Shown: positions 55,463 through 64,000 of the stretch, in pieces | Layout of the letters: each line of letters starts with the position of its first letter | Position numbering within the stretch: the stretch's first letter is position 1 | Source: Chryseobacterium gallinarum | Lineage (GTDB): Bacteria > Bacteroidota > Bacteroidia > Flavobacteriales > Weeksellaceae | Assembly: GCF_001021975.1 (NCBI RefSeq) | Contig: NZ_CP009928.1 | Coordinates: forward strand, 2,232,001 to 2,296,000 | Length of the DNA stretch: 64,000 bases | Direction of reading: 5' to 3' | The notes under the pieces: generated by a model | What the model was told of the DNA's origin: nothing | Seen by the model: only the letters and a program-made list of their open reading frames with translations | The model's database searches: none | Position numbers and translations under genes: made by a program

Positions 55463-57175
55463 CTAATCTCTGAACTTTACATCTTTAATATTAAGATAAT
55501 GGGTGACATTGCCTTTCCAATGGTTTTCTTCCAAAGTGAAAGCAAGATCAAAATTCTTGTTTTTAAAATCTTCGGCAAAAGGGCCCAGCTTAAAACCTAC
55601 ACATTCAATATTCCTTCCTGTAGATTCCTGTTTAATATAAAACTTAAGGTGATTATTGTCTTTTCCCATGGTTTTCACATAGCCTGAAAGCTTTTGATTC
55701 GTCAGGGTAAAGATAGGTTTCATATTGTGAGGTCCAAAAGGAGCTAATTTTCTATGGAAGTTAATAAACTCTCTGTTGATGTCATCAATCCGGATTTCAG
55801 AATCAATTGTGATAGAAGGTTCTTTCTGATGTTCCTGAATTTTTTCAGAAACAATTCTCTCAAACTTTTCTTTAAATGCATCAAATTTATCTTTTTCCAT
55901 GGATAGCCCGGCAGCTGCGTGGTGCCCTCCGAATTTCAGAAAGTATTCTGAACACATATCCAGTGCTTCATGTACATCAAAATCAGAAACAGACCTTGCT
56001 GATGCTACCATTTCTCCGTTATTTCCATCTGTAAATACCAGGGTGGGTTTATAATAAGTTTCGATAAGTCTTGAAGCAACGATACCGATAACTCCTTTAT
56101 TCCATTCAGGATGGTAAACAATGGTTGTATGTTTTGTTTCCTGCTGTGATTCAATAATCTGATTCAGGGCAGAAAGGGTAGAATTCATGTCCAGTTCACG
56201 CCTTTCATCGTTGAGGTTCATGATATCATTTACGATCTGATTGGCATGTTTTAGGTTATCAGAAACCATTAGCTCAACGGCTGCTTTACCATGTGAAATT
56301 CTTCCGGCAGCATTGATTTTAGGAGCAATTTCAAAAACAATATTTGAAATTTCAAAATGAGAGAGTTTGTCTTCCGGGATTAATAGCCTTAATCCCATAT
56401 TTCTTGTTTTCCGGAGGATTTTTAGACCCATTTTGGCCAGTACCCTGTTTTCCCCGGTCATCGATACGATGTCGGCAGCAATGGAAATGGCTAAAAGGTC
56501 CGTTAATTCAAATAATTCCGCTTCAGGAATTTTATAAATGGTATTTAATCCCTGGCATAGCTTGAAGCCTACACCACAACCGGAAAGTTCTTTAAAAGGA
56601 TATCTGCAGTCGCTTCGTTTGGGATCCAGAACCGCTGCGGCATTGGGAATTTCCTCACCCGGAAGGTGATGATCGCAGATGATAAAATCTATTCCCAGAC
56701 TGGCGGCATAATTGATCATATCAATTGCCTTGATTCCACAATCCAGAGCGATAATCAAAGAAAAACCGTTCTCCTTGGCGAAATCAATTCCCTCGGTAGA
56801 AATTCCATATCCTTCAGAATTTCTGTCCGGAATATAATAATCCAGATATTTTTTTTCTACAATTTTGCTGAGATAAAGGTACATTAAGGCAACAGCCGTA
56901 GTTCCGTCTACATCGTAATCGCCATATACCAATATTTTTTCGCCATTTTCAATTGCAGTGGCAATACGTTCTACCGCTTTTTGCATATCTGCCATTAAAA
57001 ACGGGCTGTGTATATCGTTAAGGTTCGGTTTAAAAAACTCTCTGGCCTTTTGATAATTGTCAATCCCTCTCAGAACAAGAAGTTTAGATTCAAAAGTACC
57101 AAAACCGAGTGACGAACTTAATCCGTCCACAATTTCCTCATCGGGTTCGGGTTTATAAATCCATTTTTGACTCAT
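55463..57175 (-). CDS. recJ: Single-stranded-DNA-specific exonuclease RecJ
   Basis: RecJ degrades single-stranded DNA 5' to 3' in recombination and repair. The 570 residues match RecJ length. Motifs: VYGDYDVDGTTAVALMYLYL (residues 83-102, with metal-binding Asp), ALDCGIKA, the DHH in DFIICDHHLPGEEIPNAAAV (168-170), and the DHHA1 domain with VVAS-like GIVASRLIETYYKPTLVF and KFGGHHAAAGLSM. The C-terminal OB domain follows. It is divergent from the M48 peptidase gene with 106 bp between the start codons. Confidence 0.96.
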   Translation of the reverse strand: MSQKWIYKPEPDEEIVDGLSSSLGFGTFESKLLVLRGIDNYQKAREFFKPNLNDIHSPFLMADMQKAVERIATAIENGEKILVYGDYDVDGTTAVALMYLYLSKIVEKKYLDYYIPDRNSEGYGISTEGIDFAKENGFSLIIALDCGIKAIDMINYAASLGIDFIICDHHLPGEEIPNAAAVLDPKRSDCRYPFKELSGCGVGFKLCQGLNTIYKIPEAELFELTDLLAISIAADIVSMTGENRVLAKMGLKILRKTRNMGLRLLIPEDKLSHFEISNIVFEIAPKINAAGRISHGKAAVELMVSDNLKHANQIVNDIMNLNDERRELDMNSTLSALNQIIESQQETKHTTIVYHPEWNKGVIGIVASRLIETYYKPTLVFTDGNNGEMVASARSVSDFDVHEALDMCSEYFLKFGGHHAAAGLSMEKDKFDAFKEKFERIVSEKIQEHQKEPSITIDSEIRIDDINREFINFHRKLAPFGPHNMKPIFTLTNQKLSGYVKTMGKDNNHLKFYIKQESTGRNIECVGFKLGPFAEDFKNKNFDLAFTLEENHWKGNVTHYLNIKDVKFRD

Positions 57176-57234
57176 TTCACAAAAATAAGGAAAAAAAATA
57201 GCATTTTGAAATGATATAGAACGAAGTTTTGCCT

Positions 57235-57263
57235 TTGTAATTATTAAAAATTATCTATCTTCG
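57235..57263 (+). promoter_or_regulatory. Promoter of the M48 peptidase gene
   Basis: TTG (57235-57237), 18 bp, then TATCTTCG (57256-57263; one mismatch to TAnnTTTG). The ATG at 57282 is 18 nt downstream. Confidence 0.5.
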
Positions 57264-57281
57264 TGCACCAATTAAATGACT

Positions 57282-58094
57282 ATGAAAAAAATTATTGTCT
57301 GTCTGTTGTTTTTAGGAACAATGCATTCGATGGATGCTCAAAAAATTAATCTCGGAAAAGCAGCCGGAATCGTTTCAAACGGAGCAAAAGCTTTAACATT
57401 CACTAATGAAGACGCTATTAAGTTATCCAAAGAATCTGTAGATTGGATGGATAAGAATAATCCTGTAGCCGGACCAAAAGATCCGTATACCGTGAGACTG
57501 AATAAATTGTTTGGTAAACATAAGTCCCAGGACGGACTGAACCTGAATTATAAGGTTTACAAGGTAAAAGATATTAATGCTTTTGCCTGCGCAGACGGTA
57601 GTGTAAGAGTATTTTCTTCTTTGATGGATATCATGACGGATAATGAGCTTTTGGCAGTTATCGGACATGAAATTGGACATGTTAAAAATCAGGATACAAA
57701 AGATGCAATGAAATCCGCCTATTTAAAGGCTGCGGCATTAGATGCTGCATCATCGGCTTCTTCTGCAGTGGCTACCCTTAATGACAGCCAGATCGGTAAA
57801 ATGGCAAACGCCTTTTTAGATGCTTCCCACAGTAAAAAACAAGAATCTGAAGCTGATACATATTCTTATGATTTTATGAAAGCCAATAAGTATGATGTGG
57901 TAGGCGCTTATTCTGCTTTCAAAAAACTGGCATTGCTTTCAGAAGGAAGCAAGCAATCAGGATTTGAGAAAATGTTTAACTCTCATCCGGATAGTGAGAA
58001 AAGAGCCCAGGCTATCAAAAAAAGAGCAGAAAAGGATGGGTTATGGAAAGATCCGGGAACTATTTCTATTCCGACTACGAAATTGACAAAATAA
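57282..58094 (+). CDS. Exported M48-family metallopeptidase
   Basis: The 270 residues (start at the second ATG, MKKIIVCLLFLGTMHSM) have a signal peptide ending at DAQ and an M48 domain. The zinc-binding HEIGH lies near residue 130 in the motif LLAVIGHEIGHVKNQD, with the third ligand probably Glu in KKQESEADTYSYDFM. The C-terminal NSHPDSEKRAQAIKKRAE is typical of BepA/LoiP-like periplasmic proteases that act on outer-membrane or misfolded proteins. It lacks an obvious lipobox. Substrate unknown. Confidence 0.88.
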   Translation: MKKIIVCLLFLGTMHSMDAQKINLGKAAGIVSNGAKALTFTNEDAIKLSKESVDWMDKNNPVAGPKDPYTVRLNKLFGKHKSQDGLNLNYKVYKVKDINAFACADGSVRVFSSLMDIMTDNELLAVIGHEIGHVKNQDTKDAMKSAYLKAAALDAASSASSAVATLNDSQIGKMANAFLDASHSKKQESEADTYSYDFMKANKYDVVGAYSAFKKLALLSEGSKQSGFEKMFNSHPDSEKRAQAIKKRAEKDGLWKDPGTISIPTTKLTK

Positions 58095-58119
58095 TTAATT
58101 ATTTATTTATTGTTTAAAC

Positions 58120-58154
58120 AAAAATACCTCAAAGCTCTGCTTTGAGGTATTTTT
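58120..58154. terminator. Bidirectional terminator between M48 and ABC-F genes
   Basis: A perfect 16-bp stem (AAAAATACCTCAAAGC with GCTTTGAGGTATTTTT) around TCT. It lies between convergent genes and ends transcription from both sides. Confidence 0.93.
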
Positions 58155-58179
58155 ATAATGTATTGATGATGGTTTCAGA

Positions 58180-59874
<1,695 letters not shown>

Positions 59875-59921
59875 TTAAATGTACGGTATTTTTTATTATA
59901 TTTCATTAACGAAATTTTAAA

Positions 59922-60383
59922 ATGATGAAGATTGAGAAAACAGTTAATATATTAAATAGAAGAGCCAGGTTTGAATATGAAATTCTGGAAGAATATGAAG
60001 CCGGAATGGTTTTGACGGGAACCGAAATAAAATCTTTACGTTCTTCAAAAGCATCTATCACAGAATCGTTCTGTCAGTTTATTGATGGGGAATTGTACAT
60101 CATCAACATGATGATTGATGAGTATAAATTAGGAACTTTTTACAACCATAAGACAAAAAGGGAACGGAAATTGCTGTTGCACAAAAAAGAATTGCAAAAA
60201 CTTGAGAAAAAGTTAAAGGATGCCGGAAATACTATTATCCCTTTAAAATTATATATCACCGATAGAGGGAAAGCAAAGGTGCTGATAGCGCTGGGTAGAG
60301 GGAAAAAGCTTTTCGATAAAAGGGAGGCCATAAAAGATAGAGAAAATAAACGGAACCTGGACAGAATATTAAAGAAAAGTTAA
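59922..60383 (+). CDS. smpB: SsrA-binding protein SmpB
   Basis: SmpB binds tmRNA and brings it to stalled ribosomes. The 153 residues show INILNRRARFEYEILEEYEA-like text (NRRARFEYEILEEYEAGMVL), TGTEIKSLRSSKASITESFC, the conserved Lys-rich loop KRERKLLLHKKELQKLEKKL and the C-terminal tail KKLFDKREAIKDRENKRNLD, normal for the family. The ssrA gene is not visible in the window. The start at 59922 (MMKIEKTVN) is preferred. Confidence 0.95.
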   Translation: MMKIEKTVNILNRRARFEYEILEEYEAGMVLTGTEIKSLRSSKASITESFCQFIDGELYIINMMIDEYKLGTFYNHKTKRERKLLLHKKELQKLEKKLKDAGNTIIPLKLYITDRGKAKVLIALGRGKKLFDKREAIKDRENKRNLDRILKKS

Positions 60384-60400
60384 AAATCATTTGAAAAACT

Positions 60401-60431
60401 TTGTGTATAAAGAAAAATTATATTTATTTTG
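60401..60431 (+). promoter_or_regulatory. Candidate promoter of the OmpA-family gene
   Basis: TTG (60401-60403), 20 bp, TTATTTTG (60424-60431; one mismatch). The ATG is 30 nt downstream. Confidence 0.45.
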
Positions 60432-60460
60432 CATTATCAATTATTTAATCATTTAATTCT

Positions 60461-61972
60461 ATGAAAAATCTAAAATTAGGAATTTCAGCATTGGCGCTTA
60501 CTGTTGCCTCTACTGTTTTCGCACAGACTACCAACAACCCGTGGTTAATCGGTGTTGGTGCTCATGCAGAAAACCACGTAGCAGCAAGAGGTAATTTCAG
60601 TAATACGTTCTCTGCTCAAAATTTAACAAAGAGAATGTTCAATGTGAACAATTTCTCTATTACACCTCCATTATCTAAGTTAACAGTTGCTAGAAACGTT
60701 GGAAAAGGTTTAGTTATCGACTGGCAAACTTCTGTTGGAAATGTTGAAAACAAAAGATTCAACATGGGGAAAGAATTTTTCCTAATGACAGGTCTTGGTT
60801 TCCAGGCTCACGCTGCAGGTCTTTTATGGAACGAAGAATCTTGGTTTGATCCATATTTAAGAGTTGGTGCTAACTACTTAAGACATGATTATACTGCACT
60901 TAGTTTCCCAAGAACAAGTGTAGATGCTAACGGTAATCCAATCGAAACTGTATCAAACGGTAAGGATGGTAACGAAAACGGTAAAGCTAACCACTTTGCA
61001 GTAGCTACAGGTGCTGGTGCTAACTTCTGGGTAACTAAAAACTTCGGTCTTGGTATCCAGGGAGATTATGTATCAACTCCAGGTGATAAATCTACAGTTG
61101 CTAATTTCTGGCAAGCTTCTGCATCTATCCTATTCAGATTCGGAAACAGAGATAGAGATAAGGATGGTATCCTAGATAAAGATGACCTTTGTCCAGATAC
61201 TCCAGGTTTACCAGAATTCCAGGGATGTCCTGATACAGATGGTGACGGAGTTCCAGATAAAGACGATCAATGTCCAGATGTTGCTGGTCCAGTTGAAAAC
61301 AATGGTTGTCCTTGGCCAGATACAGATGGTGACGGTGTAATCGATAAAGATGATGCTTGTCCTACAGTAGCAGGTCCAAAAGAAAACAACGGTTGTCCTT
61401 GGCCAGATACAGATGGTGACGGTATCCTAGATAAAGACGATGCTTGTCCTACAGTTCCAGGTCTTCCAGAATACAACGGATGTCCTAAGCCAAAAGATGT
61501 TATCGCTAAAGAAGCTACTGGTGCGCTTAAAGATATCTTATTTGATTTCAACAAAGCTACTATCAGACCAGAGTCTAGTACTAAATTAGATCAAGCTGCT
61601 ACAATCATCAAGCAATCTAACGATGGTACATTCTTAGTAACTGGTCACACAGATAAGAAAGGTGCTGATGCTTACAACTTGAAACTTTCAAGACAAAGAG
61701 CTGCTGCTGTAGTTGCTGCTCTTGAAACTAGAGGTGTTAGCGGAACTCAATTGAAATCTGTAGGAGTTGGTGAAAGAGACGCTACTGTTTCTGAAAAAGC
61801 TTCTGATGCTGAAAGAATGGTAGACAGAAAAGTAGTTGTTGAAGCTGTAAACGGTGCTGCCTGGGATGCACTTAAGAAATCTGATCTAGATGTAGTAGAG
61901 AAGAAGACTGTAGTGAAAAAAGGGAAAAAAGCTCCAGTTAAAAGAAAAGCTCCAGCTAAAAAAAGAAAATAA
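60461..61972 (+). CDS. OmpA-family protein with calcium-binding repeats
   Basis: The 503 residues begin with a signal peptide (MKNLKLGISALALTVASTVF then AQ). An N-terminal beta-barrel-like region (about 22-225) follows, then thrombospondin-type-3-like repeats (DxDxDG: PDTDGDGVPDKDDQCP, PDTDGDGVIDKDDACP, PDTDGDGILDKDDACP) that bind calcium. An OmpA C-terminal domain holds ATIRPESSTKLDQAATIIKQ and GHTDKKGADAYNLKLSRQRA, which binds peptidoglycan. A Lys/Pro-rich tail closes it. It is probably a major, highly expressed outer-membrane protein of the P60/OmpA kind. Its regular codon use resembles that of the ribosomal genes. Confidence 0.92.
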   Translation: MKNLKLGISALALTVASTVFAQTTNNPWLIGVGAHAENHVAARGNFSNTFSAQNLTKRMFNVNNFSITPPLSKLTVARNVGKGLVIDWQTSVGNVENKRFNMGKEFFLMTGLGFQAHAAGLLWNEESWFDPYLRVGANYLRHDYTALSFPRTSVDANGNPIETVSNGKDGNENGKANHFAVATGAGANFWVTKNFGLGIQGDYVSTPGDKSTVANFWQASASILFRFGNRDRDKDGILDKDDLCPDTPGLPEFQGCPDTDGDGVPDKDDQCPDVAGPVENNGCPWPDTDGDGVIDKDDACPTVAGPKENNGCPWPDTDGDGILDKDDACPTVPGLPEYNGCPKPKDVIAKEATGALKDILFDFNKATIRPESSTKLDQAATIIKQSNDGTFLVTGHTDKKGADAYNLKLSRQRAAAVVAALETRGVSGTQLKSVGVGERDATVSEKASDAERMVDRKVVVEAVNGAAWDALKKSDLDVVEKKTVVKKGKKAPVKRKAPAKKRK

Positions 61973-61991
61973 TTAATTTTTCTAAATAATG

Positions 61992-62025
61992 AATACCTCC
62001 AATTTTTTGGAGGTATTTTTTTTTT
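61992..62025 (+). terminator. Terminator after the OmpA-family gene
   Basis: A 9-bp stem (AATACCTCC with GGAGGTATT) with an 8-nt loop is followed by about ten T. Confidence 0.93.
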
Positions 62026-62038
62026 GTTGACTTTTAAG

Positions 62039-62046
62039 TAATTTTG
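62039..62046 (+). promoter_or_regulatory. -7 box of the yebC-like gene
   Basis: TAATTTTG matches TAnnTTTG exactly and is 20 nt before the ATG at 62067. No TTG at the normal spacing is seen. Confidence 0.4.
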
Positions 62047-62066
62047 TTGAAAATTTAAAAATTAAA

Positions 62067-62807
62067 ATGGGAAGAGCATTTGAATATAGAAAAGCTTCTA
62101 AAATGGCCAGATGGGATAAAATGGCCAAAACATTCTCCAAAATAGGTAAAGACATTGCATTGGCAGTAAAAGCAGGAGGGCCGGATCCGGAATCAAACCC
62201 TGCCTTAAGGAGATGTATCCAAAATGCAAAAGGGGCCAATATGCCTAAAGATAACGTAGAAAGAGCCATCAAAAAGGCCAGCGGTGCAGATGCAGAGAAC
62301 TATGAAGAAGTTACTTATGAAGGATATGGGCAGGGAGGTGTTGCCTTCTTCGTAGAATGTACCACTAATAACACCACAAGAACCGTAGCTAATGTAAGAG
62401 CCGTTTTCAATAAGTTTGACGGAAATCTTGGTAAGAATGGTGAGCTTGCATTTATCTTTGACAGAAAAGGAATTTTTACTATTGACCTGGCTCAGATCAA
62501 AATGGATTGGGATGATTTTGAAATGGAAATGATTGATGGGGGTGCAGAAGATGTAGAAAAAGATGAAGAAGAGGTAATGATTACAACTGCCTTTGAAGAT
62601 TTCGGTTCTTTATCCCACAAACTGGATGAACTTGGCATAGAAGCCAAAAGTGCCGAGCTGCAAAGAATTCCAAACAATACAAAAGAGGTAAGTGAAGAGC
62701 AATTCAAAGCTAATATGAAAATGCTTGAACGTTTCGAAGAAGATGACGATGTTCAGAATGTTTATCACAATATGGAAATTACAGAAGAGTTAATGAACTC
62801 TCTATAA
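62067..62807 (+). CDS. yebC: YebC/TACO1-family protein
   Basis: The 246-residue protein matches the YebC/PmpR family, whose members regulate transcription or, in recent work on YebC2, help ribosomes through polyproline stretches. Features: GRAFEYRKASKMARWDKMAK, LAVKAGGPDPESNPALRRCI, NAKGANMPKDNVERAIKKAS, EEVTYEGYGQGGVAFFVECT and NRTVANVRAVFNK-like text (TTRTVANVRAVFNKFDGNLG). It is a single-gene unit. The acidic C-terminal region (EEDDDVQNVYHNME) is typical. Confidence 0.93.
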   Translation: MGRAFEYRKASKMARWDKMAKTFSKIGKDIALAVKAGGPDPESNPALRRCIQNAKGANMPKDNVERAIKKASGADAENYEEVTYEGYGQGGVAFFVECTTNNTTRTVANVRAVFNKFDGNLGKNGELAFIFDRKGIFTIDLAQIKMDWDDFEMEMIDGGAEDVEKDEEEVMITTAFEDFGSLSHKLDELGIEAKSAELQRIPNNTKEVSEEQFKANMKMLERFEEDDDVQNVYHNMEITEELMNSL

Positions 62808-62947
62808 AAAATAATATAGCATTCATATACAGTTAACTTTCAATGAGTTTCTTTGTATAAAATCTGGGAATGCCTTGTTCAGCTTTTTTATATTTTAAAA
62901 AACATTCGGACATTCCCCTGGCTAATTAAAAGCTGAAAATTATACGG
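62808..62947 (+). other. Leader of the LpxH-like gene with interlocking complements
   Basis: GGGAATG (62866-62872) is complementary to CATTCCC (62911-62917). TTCAGCTTTT (62878-62887) is complementary to AAAAGCTGAA (62928-62937). The pairs interlock as in an H-type pseudoknot and end 10 nt before the ATG at 62948. No known riboswitch class is recognised. No clear yebC terminator is seen. Confidence 0.45.
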
Positions 62948-63772
62948 ATGAAAAGAAACGTAGAGTTAGTTGTTATTTCGGATGTTCATTTGGGAACTTA
63001 TGGATGTAAGGCTAAAGAATTGCTAAGATACCTTAATTCTATACAGCCTAAAACGTTAGTATTGAATGGTGATATCATTGATATCTGGCAATTCAAAAAG
63101 TCTTACTTCCCTAAACCTCATTTGAAAGTGATCAGGAAGATCCTTTCATTCGCTACCAAAAGTACGGATGTCTATTATATTACGGGTAATCACGATGAAA
63201 TGTTTCGTAAGTTTACCGATTTTGAGCTTGGTAAGCTTAAGGTCTGTAATAAAATATGCCTGACTATAGATGAAAAGAAAACCTGGATCTTTCACGGTGA
63301 TGTTTTTGATGCATCGGTACAACATTCCAAATGGATCGCCAAACTTGGCGGGAAAGGGTATGATCTTTTAATTGTTATCAATAACATTGTCAATTGGTTT
63401 TTAGAAAAAATGGGTAAGGAAAAATATTCATTTTCAAAGAAAATCAAAAACAATGTGAAAAAAGCAGTCAAATATATCGGGGATTTTGAACTTACCGCTT
63501 CTGAATTGGCTATTGACAACAATTATGATTACGTCATTTGCGGACATATTCATCAACCGCAAATTCGGGAGGTTATCAATAAAAAGGGGTCTTGTACCTA
63601 TCTGAATTCCGGAGACTGGATAGAAAACCTGTCAGCATTGGAATACCATGATAAGCAATGGAAGATCTTTTATTACGATGAGCATAAACATTTGCTGAAA
63701 GATGATGAAGCAGAAGAAATTCAGGAAATGGACAGCTCAACACTTTTAAAAATGGTAACTAACTTTTCCTGA
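62948..63772 (+). CDS. LpxH-like UDP-2,3-diacylglucosamine hydrolase/metallophosphatase
   Basis: The 274-residue protein is a calcineurin-like phosphoesterase with the metal-binding motifs in order: SDVHLG (Asp12, His14), NGDIIDIWQF (Asp42), TGNHDEMF (Asn81, His82), HGDVFD (His116) and GHIHQPQ (His200, His202). It fits the LpxH branch, which removes UMP from UDP-2,3-diacylglucosamine in lipid A synthesis. Some homologs of this layout have other substrates. Its stop codon overlaps the start of the next gene, which is probably also an envelope enzyme. Confidence 0.8.
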   Translation: MKRNVELVVISDVHLGTYGCKAKELLRYLNSIQPKTLVLNGDIIDIWQFKKSYFPKPHLKVIRKILSFATKSTDVYYITGNHDEMFRKFTDFELGKLKVCNKICLTIDEKKTWIFHGDVFDASVQHSKWIAKLGGKGYDLLIVINNIVNWFLEKMGKEKYSFSKKIKNNVKKAVKYIGDFELTASELAIDNNYDYVICGHIHQPQIREVINKKGSCTYLNSGDWIENLSALEYHDKQWKIFYYDEHKHLLKDDEAEEIQEMDSSTLLKMVTNFS

Positions 63773-64000
63773 TGAAGATCTTGTATGCCTTTCAAGGAAC
63801 CGGAAACGGACATGTAGCAAGAGCTCAGGAAATTATTCCGATTCTCAAAAAATACGCATCGGTAGATACTTTAATCAGCGGACATCAATCACAATTAAAG
63901 GCTGATTTTGACATTAATTTCCAGCATAGGGGCATTTCCCTGCTTTATAATAAAACAGGCGGATTATCCTACCTCAAAACATTTACTGAGAATAAGTTTC
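63772..64000 (+). CDS. Glycosyltransferase-like protein, N-terminal part (cut by window end)
   Basis: The gene starts at the ATG overlapping the previous stop codon (ATGA-type junction) and runs off the window after 76 codons. The visible N-terminus MKILYAFQGTGNGHVARAQE has the Gly-rich GTGNGHVAR loop typical of MurG-like GT-B glycosyltransferases. The rest (LISGHQSQLKADFDINFQHR) fits a nucleotide-sugar transferase of the same superfamily. Coupling to the LpxH-like gene suggests a shared role in envelope lipid or glycan synthesis (inference). Confidence 0.7.
   Translation, partial: MKILYAFQGTGNGHVARAQEIIPILKKYASVDTLISGHQSQLKADFDINFQHRGISLLYNKTGGLSYLKTFTENKF

Overview
The window is a 64 kb piece of chromosome from a member of the Flavobacteriia, most likely Chryseobacterium or a close relative (inference). 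The sequence is AT-rich. Start codons rarely have a Shine-Dalgarno sequence. Many genes have the flavobacterial promoter pattern TTG-N17-23-TAnnTTTG. Gene content also fits: paired outer-membrane beta-barrel receptors, a YbiT-type ABC-F protein of the Bacteroidota kind, an OmpA protein with calcium-binding repeats, and a double-glycine bacteriocin-like peptide. Both ends cut through genes (fusA on the left, a glycosyltransferase-like gene on the right). I saw no tRNA, rRNA, CRISPR array, phage or intact insertion sequence.

Layout. 1-1237: end of the str operon (fusA, rpsJ), closed by a terminator. 1.2-16.2 kb: accessory block with an LRR protein, a siderophore receptor and iron-permease-like gene, a large secreted protein of unknown function with two small exported proteins nearby, and a glycerol regulon (glpD-glpK-glpF-outer-membrane protein on the minus strand, divergent from a DeoR-type repressor). 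16.3-30.35 kb: a long ribosomal cluster from rplC to rplQ with secY, infA and rpoA, starting at a near-ideal promoter and ending at a strong terminator. Because rpsJ is 15 kb away from rplC, the classical S10 operon is split here. 30.4-37.6 kb: MliC-like lipoprotein, GH35 beta-galactosidase, and a two-component locus in which the membrane sensor may be a separate protein. 37.8-40.5 kb: enolase and citrate synthase. 40.8-46.8 kb: a membrane-bound AraC-type regulator next to an outer-membrane receptor, a broken bacteriocin-like peptide gene, and two guanidino-hydrolase-fold genes separated by a decayed four-helix-bundle gene. 47-54.2 kb: GH43 enzyme, GNAT acetyltransferase and two tandem paralogous receptors. 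54.4-64 kb: housekeeping genes (DUF3817-like, nadD, recJ, M48 peptidase, ABC-F, smpB, ompA, yebC, LpxH-like phosphoesterase).

The most unusual points are these. (1) The ABC-F protein keeps one composite ATP site and has lost the key motifs of the other. (2) Two 35-nt arms made of five heptamers each form an inverted repeat inside the ribosomal operon, and a decayed four-helix-bundle gene elsewhere has heptad-like flanks. (3) AAACGAA motifs sit directly downstream of the -7 boxes of both divergent glp promoters. (4) A cysteine-rich double-glycine peptide gene is broken by a single A in a homopolymer. (5) Interlocking complementary segments lie in the leader of the LpxH-like gene. None of these is proven to be a new system; they are offered as checkable observations.
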